NCBI RefSeq assembly: GCF_003688725.1
Contig: NZ_REFP01000007.1
Location: 150,291 to 214,290, forward strand
DNA length: 64,000 nt
Source of the DNA: Thermoactinomyces vulgaris
GTDB lineage: Bacteria; Bacillota; Bacilli; Thermoactinomycetales; Thermoactinomycetaceae
Reading direction: 5' to 3'
Of this stretch, positions 34,500 through 43,228 are shown piece after piece. Within the stretch, counting starts at the first letter, position 1. Every line of letters starts with the position of its first letter. The notes under the pieces are model-generated. The model saw only the letters and a program-made list of their open reading frames with translations, was not told the DNA's origin and made no database searches. The translations under genes were made by a program, and so were the position numbers.

Positions 34500-36056
34500 A
34501 TGAAAAAGGGAATTGTCATTGGAGGCGGGATTGCCGGACTGGTGGCCGCGATCCGGCTGGCGGCATATGGCTATGAAATCACCTTGCTGGAAAAGCAAAA
34601 AGAGTTGGGAGGGCGATGTCGTTCTTTTCAGCTGAATTCTTACTTTTTTGATGGGGAATTCGTGCCGGTCATGATGCCGGAAGTGATCGGGGAAGTTTAC
34701 CGGGAAGCAGGAGAGGAAATGGATCCCGACTTGCGTTTTATTCCGCTTCCGGTCAACAGCCGCCATTTTTTTTATAATAAAACGGTCATTGATTTGTCGG
34801 CCGATCCGGATTATATGATGGAACAATTGACAGCTTTTTCCCAGGAAGAGCAAAACCGTTTTTTTGATTATTTGTCCGAAGTGCAGCAGATGTATGAAGT
34901 GATTGAAGATTATGTGATACGAAAACCCAACCGCAGTTGGACCGATTTTTTCCGGAACAAAGCGATTTGGCGTGGTTTGAAAGCCCGCCCGTTTGAATCG
35001 CTGGATGCTTTTCACCGCCGCTACTTCAAGGACCACCGGCTGATCGCCATGATGAACCGGTATGCACTGTACGTGGGTTCTTCTCCTTATCAGGCGCCTG
35101 CAGCGTTGGCGATCTTAAGTTATCTGGAGATGGTGCACGGGTTAAGCTATGTCGAAGGCGGGAACCGGCGTTTGGTGGAAGCGTTGGTCCGGTTGGCCGA
35201 AAAGGTGGGGGTGATGATACATACCTCTTGCGAGGTGGAAGAGATCCTGGTCAAAGAAGGACAAGCGTCAGGGGTCAAGGCGGGCGGAGAAAAATGGGAA
35301 GCGGATTTTGTCATCAGCAATGTGGACGTGCAAGTAACGAAAAAATACTTCCTGGGAAGGAAAGAAGACAAACCGGAGCGGATGAGCAGTTCCGGGATTT
35401 TGTGGTTGCTCGGGGTAAAGCAAAGCTATCCGCAATTGTTGCACCACAACTATTTTTATCCGGATGATGTCGGCCGGCAGTATATCGATATTTTTGAACA
35501 ACAAAGATGGCCGGAGTCTCCTCTTATCTATGTCGGAAATTCCAGTGTGTCCGAACCGGACCGCGCACCGGAAGGAGCCGGCAATCTCACGGTGATGGTG
35601 CCGGTGCCCTCAGGAAGCCGGGAGAATATGGAAACCTACCGGGAACGATTGTTGTTTTTGCTGGATAAAGTATGGGGATTGAAAGATTTGAAAGATCACA
35701 TCGAAACGGAGCAAATCATGGGGCCGGCTGAGCTGGAGGAATTAACCGGTGCCAAGGGCGGAGCCTTAAACGGCCGGGCTTTTCACGGTTTCCGGTCTTT
35801 GATCCGTCCGCCCATGAAAGATAAAAAAGTGCAATGCCTGTATTACACGGGATCCACGACGTATCCGGGCCACGGAGGAGTTTCTGCCTCGGCTTTAAGC
35901 GGGCTTCATGTGGCACGGATTCTTCGCGATGATCATGAATACTTCATCGGATTGGAGGAAAAGCGGAAAGCAAAGCAATTAAAGAAAGAAGCCCGTCGTG
36001 CCTCCAAAATAAAAACTGCTGACAAGGCACCGGTTTCCAGTCAGCAGAAGGAATGA
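34500..36056 (+). CDS. CrtI/CrtN-family FAD-dependent desaturase or oxidase
   Basis: The 518-aa product begins with a dinucleotide-binding fold (MKKGIVIGGGIAGLVAAIRL, Gly8-x-Gly10-x-x-Gly13; LLEKQKELGGRCRS). It has the phytoene-desaturase-family blocks YVEGGNRRLVEALVRLAE and, near the end, YTGSTTYPGHGGVSASALSG, which matches the family's C-terminal G-S/T-T-PGGG/HGG-P signature. Members include carotenoid desaturases (CrtI/CrtN) and CrtP-like oxidases. The C-terminus is a Lys-rich tail (about 485-518). It forms a pair with the preceding acyltransferase. Which polyene it uses cannot be told, as no squalene or phytoene synthase is in the window. Confidence 0.82.
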   Translation: MKKGIVIGGGIAGLVAAIRLAAYGYEITLLEKQKELGGRCRSFQLNSYFFDGEFVPVMMPEVIGEVYREAGEEMDPDLRFIPLPVNSRHFFYNKTVIDLSADPDYMMEQLTAFSQEEQNRFFDYLSEVQQMYEVIEDYVIRKPNRSWTDFFRNKAIWRGLKARPFESLDAFHRRYFKDHRLIAMMNRYALYVGSSPYQAPAALAILSYLEMVHGLSYVEGGNRRLVEALVRLAEKVGVMIHTSCEVEEILVKEGQASGVKAGGEKWEADFVISNVDVQVTKKYFLGRKEDKPERMSSSGILWLLGVKQSYPQLLHHNYFYPDDVGRQYIDIFEQQRWPESPLIYVGNSSVSEPDRAPEGAGNLTVMVPVPSGSRENMETYRERLLFLLDKVWGLKDLKDHIETEQIMGPAELEELTGAKGGALNGRAFHGFRSLIRPPMKDKKVQCLYYTGSTTYPGHGGVSASALSGLHVARILRDDHEYFIGLEEKRKAKQLKKEARRASKIKTADKAPVSSQQKE

Positions 36057-36060
36057 ACGA

Positions 36061-36234
36061 TTAATCCTTTTGAGGATTTTTTTCTTCTTCTTTTTCCTTG
36101 CCGTTTAAGGCATCGCGGAAAGATTTCAACGTTTGTCCGGTGGCCCTTCCCAGCTCGGGCAGCTTTTTGGGCCCGAACATTAACAAGGCAACAACCAGAA
36201 TAATGATCAGTCCGGGTAATCCGATGTTTGCCAT
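36061..36234 (-). CDS. tatA: Sec-independent translocase subunit TatA/E
   Basis: The 57-aa product has one N-terminal membrane helix ([15 protein letters not shown]), then the [11 protein letters not shown] hinge and amphipathic helix and a charged tail, as in TatA/TatE. TAAAGGAG lies 9 nt before the ATG. It is convergent with the desaturase gene, 4 nt apart. No tatC is next to it, so it must work with one encoded elsewhere. Confidence 0.92.
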   Translation of the reverse strand: MANIGLPGLIIILVVALLMFGPKKLPELGRATGQTLKSFRDALNGKEKEEEKNPQKD

Positions 36235-36427
36235 GAACTTTCACTCCTTTATGTTGTTTATTATAATCTTTCAAGCGGGCTTGTACCAGTGATGCATTTT
36301 GGTCAGCCGTTTCCCGTGAAGATTTTTCTTTGATTTAAAGAAAAAAGTGTTTGAATGGATTGAATCCGGAACCCGGTTATGGTAAGATCGTAAAAAATCA
36401 GGACAATGAATAAATATTGCTCGCTGA

Positions 36428-36686
36428 TCATGTGGACTAGAGGCGCGGCTTTTATGAGTACTTGTCCGGAGTGTCGGGACACAAGGATGGACAAGGAAAG
36501 GAAAATGCCGCCGAAGCTTGTGGGAGATCCCGATTGAACACAAGCTGGTGTTGTGCTCGAACAGGGGCAACACTGTCACAGAAGCCACGGCTTTTGTGGA
36601 GAGCTAATCCGCAGGGAATATGCGGGCTGGAGCGTTGGAAACCAAGGCGACAGCAAGCTATCTCTGCTGTGGCCTTCTGTTTTTTC
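36428..36686 (+). ncRNA. Lysine riboswitch with intrinsic terminator
   Basis: The leader of lysC contains L-box signatures in order: ACTAGAGGCGCGGC (36436-36449), GAGTA, AAGGAAAATGCCGCCGAAGC (about 36495-36515), the GTGTTG / GGGCAACACTGTCACAGAAG arm (to about 36585) and GTGGAGAGCTA (about 36596-36606). A terminator follows: AAGGC-ACAGCA / TGCTGT-GCCTT (36644-36676) with one mismatch, then CTGTTTTTTCT. Lysine binding should stabilise the aptamer and favour termination before aspartokinase. Confidence 0.94.
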
Positions 36687-36726
36687 TGAGCGAGTTTAGT
36701 CCAGCTGAGGAAAGAGGAGAGGAACC

Positions 36727-37986
36727 ATGGGGATCGTTGTGCAAAAGTTTGGCGGTACTTCGGTGGGCGATGTGGGAAGAATCCATAAAGTGGCTGACCG
36801 GATTGCTGAAACCGCAAGGCAGGGACATCAGTGTGTCATCGTGGTGTCTGCGATGGGAAAATCCACAGATGAGCTTGTTCATCTGGCCAATGAGATTAGT
36901 GCACATCCGGAACCGAGAGAAATGGATATGCTCTTGGCCACAGGAGAACAAGTCAGCATCGCTTTGTTGACGATGGCGCTTAAAGAACGGGGATTGAAAG
37001 CAAGATCCATGACGGGGTGGCAAGCTGGAATCCAAACGGATGATGCGCATGGTAAAGCGAGGGTGACAGAAGTCCGCACCGAAGCCGTTCTTGAATGCCT
37101 GAAACAGGGTGAAGTCGTTGTGGTCGCAGGATTTCAGGGGATTTCCCCAGATCATGAGATCACCACTTTGGGACGCGGCGGTTCCGATACAACGGCGGTT
37201 GTTTTGGCGGCAGCCCTGGGGGCGGATTGTTGCGAAATTTACACGGATGTCACCGGGGTATTTACAGCTGACCCGCGGGTGGTGCCCGCCGCCCGGAAAA
37301 TGGATGAAATCACTTATGAAGAAATGCTCGAACTGGCACACTTGGGAGCCGGCGTTCTTCATCCGCGTTCGGTGGAAACGGCGCTCCATCATCAAGTCCG
37401 GTTGGTGGTCCGTTCCAGCTTTGTGGATGAACCCGGAACATGGGTGAAAGGGGAGAAAACCGTGGAAAACGAATTAAACGTACGGGGCATCGCTCATGAT
37501 CTCGATGTAGCAAGAATCAAAGTGCTGGGCCTGCCCAACCGCGAAAATATGTTGTCGCAATTATTCGGACTCATCGGTGAAGCGAATATCAATGTAGATA
37601 TTATTGTGCAAAGTGAACATGACCATAAGGAGATCGATGTGGCTTTCAGTGTGCAAGAATCTGAAAAGGATGCAACGATTGAATTATTAGAATCGGCAAA
37701 AGATTCCCTGGGTTATGCCCAGTTGATTTCCGAGTCCGGTCTTGCCAAGGTGTCTGCAGTGGGGATGGGCATGATGACGAAGCCGGGGGTGGCCGCGAAA
37801 ATGTTTGCCACGCTGAGTGAAGCCGGAATCCGGGTGAAAATGGTTTCGACATCTGAAATCAAAATTTCTTGTGTGGTGGACAGGGAAGTGGCATTAAAAG
37901 CCGTGCGCCGGCTTCATACGGCTTTCGGGTTGGATCAAACCGAAGGGAAAGAACCCGTTCTGCAGGGAGTGGCCAAAGAGAGTTGA
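36727..37986 (+). CDS. lysC: Aspartokinase (lysine-regulated type)
   Basis: The 419-aa product has the N-terminal kinase domain ([39 protein letters not shown]) and two C-terminal ACT domains (about 265-400; [16 protein letters not shown]). It makes aspartyl phosphate for lysine, threonine and methionine. GAAAGAGGAG precedes the ATG. The lysine riboswitch in front shows that this is the lysine-controlled isoenzyme. A terminator lies across its stop codon. Confidence 0.95.
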   Translation: MGIVVQKFGGTSVGDVGRIHKVADRIAETARQGHQCVIVVSAMGKSTDELVHLANEISAHPEPREMDMLLATGEQVSIALLTMALKERGLKARSMTGWQAGIQTDDAHGKARVTEVRTEAVLECLKQGEVVVVAGFQGISPDHEITTLGRGGSDTTAVVLAAALGADCCEIYTDVTGVFTADPRVVPAARKMDEITYEEMLELAHLGAGVLHPRSVETALHHQVRLVVRSSFVDEPGTWVKGEKTVENELNVRGIAHDLDVARIKVLGLPNRENMLSQLFGLIGEANINVDIIVQSEHDHKEIDVAFSVQESEKDATIELLESAKDSLGYAQLISESGLAKVSAVGMGMMTKPGVAAKMFATLSEAGIRVKMVSTSEIKISCVVDREVALKAVRRLHTAFGLDQTEGKEPVLQGVAKES

Positions 37987-38008
37987 TCTTGATCGGCTCT
38001 CTTTTTTC
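37975..38008 (+). terminator. Terminator overlapping the lysC stop
   Basis: AAAGAGAG and CTCTCTTT arms, with an inner GATC/GATC pair, are followed by TTTT. The lysC stop codon is inside the hairpin. Confidence 0.8.
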
Positions 38009-38214
38009 ATGAACGGATGACCCGTGCAAAGGGTTACTCTGTTTTTTATAGAATAATATTTAATATGCAGTTTTTTCTTCATCATGAAATAAGAACACAG
38101 CGGAAGAGGATGGGTTTGCGCTGTGACCGGAAATTGACTTTGTTTTCCGAAAAATAGCAATTGAAAAAGAGATGAAAATGTTTCAGTTTTATGCAGGTTG
38201 GGGGGGGGAGAGGA
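38009..38214. other. Intergenic region between lysC and the ABC permease genes
   Basis: About 206 bp without a gene. A 7-bp inverted repeat CACAGCG / CGCTGTG (about 38096-38126) is the only structure seen; it has no T tail. The permease promoter should lie here. Confidence 0.35.
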
Positions 38215-39147
38215 TTGCTGAAATACATCCTTCAGCGCTTCATCCAGATGATCATTACGCTATGGGTGATTGCAACGGTTACCTTTTTTATGATGAAAGC
38301 AATTCCCGGAGATCCGTTTTCGGATGAAAAGAAACTGCCGGAGCAGGTATTGGCCAATTTGCGCGCCCATTACCAGTTGGATGACCCCATTCCGGTTCAA
38401 TATTTGAACTATATGAAGCGATTATTGCAATTGGATTTGGGCCCTTCCATCAAATTTGAAACCCGTTCAGTCAATGACATGATCCAAGAAGGGTTTCCGG
38501 TATCCTTCCAATTGGGAATCCAGGCATTGGTTTGCGCAATCATTGCCGGTTTGTTGCTGGGGGTTGTTGCCGCACTCAAACAGAACCGGACGGCAGACTA
38601 TTTTGCTATGGTGCTTGCTGTGCTCGGCATTTCCATCCCGAGTTTTGTGTTGGGGCCTTTATTGCAAAAGTATCTTGCCGTGGAGTGGGAACTGTTGCCG
38701 GTGGCCACCTGGGAAGGGTTTGCCTCGACGATCATGCCGACACTGGCACTGGCGGCTTTGCCGCTTGCCACCATTACGAGGTTGATGCGCTCCAGCATGG
38801 TGGAAGTGTTGACGCAAGATTATATACGCACGGCCCGGGCCAAGGGATTGCCACCCGTTTATGTGATTTCCCGCCACACGATCCGAAATGCCATTTTGCC
38901 CGTGGTGACCGTGATTGGTCCTCTTGCGGTCGGCATTTTGACGGGAAGTTTTGTGATTGAAAATATCTTTTCCATTCCGGGGATCGGCAAATATTTTGTG
39001 GAAAGCATTCATAATCGCGATTATCCGTTGATCATGGGGGTTACGTTGTTTTATTCCGTTTTGCTGGTGGGAATCAATTTTCTTGTGGATTTGGCCTACG
39101 GACTGATTGATCCGCGTATCCAACTGGGCAAAAAGGAGGGGAAATGA
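38215..39147 (+). CDS. Oligopeptide/dipeptide ABC transporter permease, OppB/DppB-like
   Basis: The product is about 310 aa from the TTG at 38215, behind GGGGGGAGAGG. The start KYILQRFIQMIITLWVIATV gives the first helix. A periplasmic-side loop follows, then the BPD_transp_1 domain with the EAA motif region YIRTARAKGLPPVYVISRHT and LTGSFVIENIFSIPGIGKYF. About six membrane helices are seen. It pairs with the OppC-like permease that begins 1 nt after its stop. No substrate-binding protein precedes it, which is unusual. Confidence 0.9.
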   Translation: MLKYILQRFIQMIITLWVIATVTFFMMKAIPGDPFSDEKKLPEQVLANLRAHYQLDDPIPVQYLNYMKRLLQLDLGPSIKFETRSVNDMIQEGFPVSFQLGIQALVCAIIAGLLLGVVAALKQNRTADYFAMVLAVLGISIPSFVLGPLLQKYLAVEWELLPVATWEGFASTIMPTLALAALPLATITRLMRSSMVEVLTQDYIRTARAKGLPPVYVISRHTIRNAILPVVTVIGPLAVGILTGSFVIENIFSIPGIGKYFVESIHNRDYPLIMGVTLFYSVLLVGINFLVDLAYGLIDPRIQLGKKEGK

Positions 39148-39148
39148 C

Positions 39149-40072
39149 ATGCAACCATCAGTGAATCCCCGGTTTCAACCTGCCCGGCGCCATCCGGCGT
39201 CCATCGAAAAAATCCGTCGTCCCACCCAAACTTATTGGCAGGATGTATGGGGGCGGCTCCGTAAAAATTATCTGGCCATCACCGGACTGGCCGCCATCTT
39301 GCTGATTGCACTGATTGCAGTCATCGGTCCGGTCGTTTCCCCTTATGATGTTCACCAACAGGATTTGGAACACGGGCGGAACCTTCCTCCTTCCAAAGAA
39401 CACTGGTTTGGAACCGATGATTTGGGACGGGATGTGTTTGTGCGGGTGTGTGAAGGAGGAAAAATCTCCCTCACCATCGGCTTGGCCGCGGCACTCATTG
39501 ATTTGGTGATCGGTGTGATTTACGGAGGAATTGCCGGTTATCGCGGGGGACGCACGGATGAAATCATGATGCGGGTGGTGGATGTTTTATGGGGACTGCC
39601 ACATCTGTTGACGGTGATTTTATTGATGGTGGTGATGCCGCCGGGTGTGACAACCATCATTATTGCATTGACGGTGACCGGCTGGCTCAATATGGCGCGT
39701 CTGGTGCGGGGGCAGATTTTACAGTTGAAGGAGCAGGAATTTGTGCTTGCCGCCAAAACCCTGGGGGCAAGAACGCCGAGACTGCTTTTTAAGCATCTGA
39801 TCCCCAATGCGCTCGGCCCCATCATCATCATGTTGACCTTAACGGTTCCTTCTGCCATTTTTTCAGAAGCATTTTTGAGTTTCCTCGGTTTGGGGGTCCA
39901 ATCTCCCGTTGCCAGCTGGGGGACGATGATTGATGACTCGCTCATCACGATTCTGTCCGGAGAATGGTGGCGCCTTTTGTTCCCGGCAGTGTTTCTTTGT
40001 TTGACCATGCTGGCTTTTAATGTTTTCGGAGACGGTTTGCGTGATGCCCTTGATCCGAAAATGAGGAAGTAG
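39149..40072 (+). CDS. Oligopeptide/dipeptide ABC transporter permease, OppC/DppC-like
   Basis: The 307-aa product has a polar N-terminal tail, a first helix (LAITGLAAILLIALIAVIGP) and the OppC N-terminal motif HWFGTDDLGRDVFVRVCEGG. The EAA loop is FVLAAKTLGARTPRLLFKHL. AAAAGGAGGGG lies upstream within the end of the oppB-like gene. It is the second permease of the transporter; the ATPase follows 23 nt later. Confidence 0.92.
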   Translation: MQPSVNPRFQPARRHPASIEKIRRPTQTYWQDVWGRLRKNYLAITGLAAILLIALIAVIGPVVSPYDVHQQDLEHGRNLPPSKEHWFGTDDLGRDVFVRVCEGGKISLTIGLAAALIDLVIGVIYGGIAGYRGGRTDEIMMRVVDVLWGLPHLLTVILLMVVMPPGVTTIIIALTVTGWLNMARLVRGQILQLKEQEFVLAAKTLGARTPRLLFKHLIPNALGPIIIMLTLTVPSAIFSEAFLSFLGLGVQSPVASWGTMIDDSLITILSGEWWRLLFPAVFLCLTMLAFNVFGDGLRDALDPKMRK

Positions 40073-40095
40073 CAAAGGACAAAGGAGGGTTTGAG

Positions 40096-41109
40096 TTGGA
40101 AACCATCTTGAAAGTCGAGGATCTCCATGTATCTTTCCGGATTCCCGGAGGGGAAGTGCAGGCCGTCAGGGGCGTGAGTTTTTCGTTAAATCAAAAAGAA
40201 ACGCTGGCCATCGTCGGTGAATCCGGAAGCGGAAAAAGCGTGACGGCCTTATCCATCATGCGGCTGATCCCGTCTCCTCCCGGAAGGATCAAACAGGGAA
40301 AAATCTTTTTGGGGCCGAAGGAATTGACGAATTTGCCGGAGGAAGAATGGTATCAGATTCGCGGCTCCCGGATTGCAATGATTTTTCAGGATCCGATGAC
40401 CTCGTTGAATCCAACCATGACCATCGGGTATCAGCTCATGGAAGGCATTCGCTGGCATGAGCAGTGCGGTTATCGTGAAGCCTGTCAAAAAGCCTTGGAG
40501 ATTTTGGAATGGGTGGGGATTTCCCATCCGGAAAGAAGAATGAAGCAATATCCGCACGAATTCAGCGGCGGGATGCGGCAGCGGGTCATGATTGCCATCG
40601 CCCTGTCCTGTTCTCCGGAAATATTGATTGCCGATGAACCGACCACGGCGTTGGATGTCACCATTCAGGCGCAAATATTGGATTTGATGAAAAGCATCCA
40701 ACAACAGACCGGCACCTCCATTTTGCTGATTACGCATGATTTGGGGATTGTTGCGGAAACGGCGGACCGGGTTGCGGTGATGTACGGGGGACAGATCGTG
40801 GAGACCGGAACCGTGCGGGAAATATTCCATCAACCGCATCATCCTTACACCTGGGGACTCATTCAATCCATGCCCCGGTTGGATCGGTCCAAAGAACAAG
40901 CACTCCGGCCGGTTCCCGGATCCCCTCCGGATTTGTTCCTTCCTCCCCGGGGATGTCCGTTTGCGGATCGCTGCTCCCATGCGATGAATATCTGTTTTGA
41001 AGAAATGCCGGAAGTCACTCCGGTCACCCATACGCATCAAGTGCGCTGTTGGTTGGAAGACCCCCAGGCGCCGCCGGCGGATTTTTCCAAGATGGTTGAC
41101 AATTTATAG
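40096..41109 (+). CDS. Oligopeptide/dipeptide ABC transporter ATPase, OppD/DppD-like
   Basis: The 337-aa product starts at TTG 40096 behind AAAGGAGG. It has Walker A GESGSGKS, the ABC signature FSGGMRQRVMIA, Walker B ILIADEPTTALD and the H-loop LLITHD. The C-terminal oligopeptide extension has the Cys-rich RGCPFADRCSHA and ends at VRCWL. An OppF-type partner ATPase is absent; metX control elements follow directly. It may form a homodimer or use a distant partner. Confidence 0.92.
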   Translation: METILKVEDLHVSFRIPGGEVQAVRGVSFSLNQKETLAIVGESGSGKSVTALSIMRLIPSPPGRIKQGKIFLGPKELTNLPEEEWYQIRGSRIAMIFQDPMTSLNPTMTIGYQLMEGIRWHEQCGYREACQKALEILEWVGISHPERRMKQYPHEFSGGMRQRVMIAIALSCSPEILIADEPTTALDVTIQAQILDLMKSIQQQTGTSILLITHDLGIVAETADRVAVMYGGQIVETGTVREIFHQPHHPYTWGLIQSMPRLDRSKEQALRPVPGSPPDLFLPPRGCPFADRCSHAMNICFEEMPEVTPVTHTHQVRCWLEDPQAPPADFSKMVDNL

Positions 41110-41151
41110 AATTATCTCTATAATTGATTGGAAAACCATATAAGAAACTGC

Positions 41152-41325
41152 TTCTTATCCAGAGTGGTGGAGGGACTGGCCCGATGAAACCCGGCAACCT
41201 CGCTAGTTATTAGCGGATGGTGCCAATTCCTGCAGGATTTGATTCCTGAGAGATGAGAAGAGGTTGACGGAACGTGCGACGGATCGTGAAGCCCTCTTCG
41301 CTCAAGGAGAGGGCTTCATCTTTTT
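41152..41325 (+). ncRNA. SAM-I riboswitch (S-box) with terminator
   Basis: The aptamer starts CTTATCCAGAGTGGTGGAGG and contains GGCCCGATGAAACCCGGCAA, TGGTGCCAATTCCTGC and CTGAGAGATGAGAAGAGG (to about 41266), all conserved S-box blocks. The terminator is TGAAGCCCTCT / AGAGGGCTTCA followed by TCTTTTT (41287-41325). Bound S-adenosylmethionine should cause termination ahead of metX. Confidence 0.96.
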
Positions 41326-41352
41326 ATCCAGGAGCTTTTGGGGGAATGAAAA

Positions 41353-42417
41353 ATGACTTTACAGTTGGTCAAGATAAAAGATACGGTGTCGATCGGACCT
41401 TTTGAATTGGAATGCGGGGAAATTTTGCCGGAAGTGACGCTGGCTTATGAGAAAGTGGGCCGGATCGGATCAGACCAGGTCATTTTGGTTTGCCATGCAT
41501 TGACCGGGGATGCCCATGCAGTGGGAGATGAGTCGGATCCGGGATGGTGGGACGGACTGATTGGCACGGGCAAATATATTGACTTGACCGAATACACCGT
41601 GATCACGATGAATGTGCTCGGAGGATGCGGAGGAAGCACCGGCCCGGCTTCGACGGACCCGCGCACCGGAAAACCATATGGAAGCCGGTTTCCAAAGGTG
41701 ACCATTCGCGACATGGTGCGGGCGCAATATGAAGCGCTTTTGAAGCTGGGCGTCCATCGTTTGAAAGCAGTGATCGGCGGATCGATGGGCGGGATGCTGA
41801 CTTTGGAGTTTGCCGTGATGTACCCGGATTTCATGGAAAAGTGCATCCCGATTGCAACCGCCGCCTCGCTGTCGGCCATGTCCATGGCTTATAACACGAT
41901 CGGGCGCAGAGCGATTGTCAGTGATCCGGATTGGCAGGGAGGGAATTATTACCCGTCAAAAGGTCCGGTTCGGGGATTGTCCATTGCCCGGATGATCGGA
42001 ATGGTGACATACCGTACAGATCTTTTGTTTGAAGAACGTTTTTCCCGGCAGAATCCGGAAAATGCGCGGGAAATGGTGGACAGTTATTTGCATTATCAAG
42101 GCCGCAAGCTGGTCAACCGGTTTGATGCCAATACGTATCTCAGGTTTCTCGATGCCATGGATCATCATGATTTGGGACGCGGACGGGGCGGCGTGGAAGA
42201 AGCGGTTAAGAAAATTCATGCCGAAGTTTTGAACATCGGAATCGAGGAAGACATTTATTTTCCCGTCTGGCAACAGCGCGATTTCCACCAAATTTGTCTG
42301 AAAAAAGGGGTCAAGTCTGTTTATCATGAGTTTTCTTCCGATTACGGGCATGATGCTTTCCTTGTCGAGTTCAACCGGTTCGGTCCGCAGATTCACCGGT
42401 TTTTAAACGGAGGATAA
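41353..42417 (+). CDS. metX: Homoserine O-acetyltransferase
   Basis: The 354-aa alpha/beta hydrolase-fold product has the nucleophile elbow GGSMGG (Ser144), a later Asp in the IEEDIYFP block and the catalytic His in YGHDAFL. CHALTGDAH and WWDGLIGTGKYIDL are MetX family blocks. It acetylates homoserine for methionine synthesis, in keeping with the SAM riboswitch. MetX-fold enzymes can use succinyl-CoA instead; that cannot be settled here. It is monocistronic. Confidence 0.94.
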   Translation: MTLQLVKIKDTVSIGPFELECGEILPEVTLAYEKVGRIGSDQVILVCHALTGDAHAVGDESDPGWWDGLIGTGKYIDLTEYTVITMNVLGGCGGSTGPASTDPRTGKPYGSRFPKVTIRDMVRAQYEALLKLGVHRLKAVIGGSMGGMLTLEFAVMYPDFMEKCIPIATAASLSAMSMAYNTIGRRAIVSDPDWQGGNYYPSKGPVRGLSIARMIGMVTYRTDLLFEERFSRQNPENAREMVDSYLHYQGRKLVNRFDANTYLRFLDAMDHHDLGRGRGGVEEAVKKIHAEVLNIGIEEDIYFPVWQQRDFHQICLKKGVKSVYHEFSSDYGHDAFLVEFNRFGPQIHRFLNGG

Positions 42418-42561
42418 AATTTGACCGTTCCTTGACGGCGGAAACAATATGGGAGTAAAATATATAGCGAGTTGAAACCCTTTTCTATTTTCTTAAAAAT
42501 TATTGATAGACTTTTCAATTCATTCACTGATTGCGATTATGTCCTAGATTGGAGGCAAATG

Positions 42562-43212
42562 ATGAGCACACAACGCAGCTTTTTCAACCGTCGGATTCAC
42601 TCGTTGTTGGGCGTAATACCGGTGGGCTTTTTTTTAGTTGAGCATTTATTCACCAACTACTACGCCACACGAGGGGCAGATGCGTTTGTGGAAAAAGTCG
42701 AATGGCTTTGGGGTTTACCGTTTTTGCTTGTACTTGAAATTTTCTTTATTTTTCTGCCTCTCTTATATCACGGCATTTACGGATTGTACATTGTGTTCCA
42801 GGCGAAAAACAACGTGGGAAACTTTGGTACATTCCGTAACTGGATGTTCGTTTTGCAACGGGTAACCGGTGTTGTGACATTGGTTTATGTCATCTGGCAT
42901 GTGTGGGAAACCAGGGTAAAGGTTGCTTTGTATGACATGACGTCTGAACAATTGGCTCAGCTCATGGCAGACATTATGCAAAATCCGGTTGTTTTCGCTC
43001 TGTATATCATCGGGGTCCTTTGCGCCGTTTTCCATTTCAGCAATGGAATGTGGGCATTCCTTGTCAGCTGGGGTGTGACGGTGGGACCGCGTGCCCAGCT
43101 TGTTTCCACATGGGTGTGGAGCGCAGTTTTTGTGATTGTTTCTTATTTGGGAATTTCAGCACTATTCGCGTTTGCCAGACCTGAATTTATTCAACAATTG
43201 GCACAGCATTAG
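42562..43212 (+). CDS. sdhC: Succinate dehydrogenase cytochrome b558 subunit
   Basis: The 216-aa membrane protein has five helices and binds two b-type hemes, passing electrons from SdhAB to menaquinone. Starting at the second of two tandem ATGs (42562), with GGAGG 6 nt upstream, puts histidines exactly at 13, 28, 70 and 113, the heme ligand positions known for Bacillus subtilis SdhC. This confirms both identity and start. sdhA follows 16 nt after the stop. Confidence 0.95.
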   Translation: MSTQRSFFNRRIHSLLGVIPVGFFLVEHLFTNYYATRGADAFVEKVEWLWGLPFLLVLEIFFIFLPLLYHGIYGLYIVFQAKNNVGNFGTFRNWMFVLQRVTGVVTLVYVIWHVWETRVKVALYDMTSEQLAQLMADIMQNPVVFALYIIGVLCAVFHFSNGMWAFLVSWGVTVGPRAQLVSTWVWSAVFVIVSYLGISALFAFARPEFIQQLAQH

Positions 43213-43228
43213 AAGGGAGCACTTGCCA

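Noticed and set aside
36462-36689. A 75-codon frame before lysC
   Set aside because: It overlays the lysine riboswitch, which explains the sequence better.
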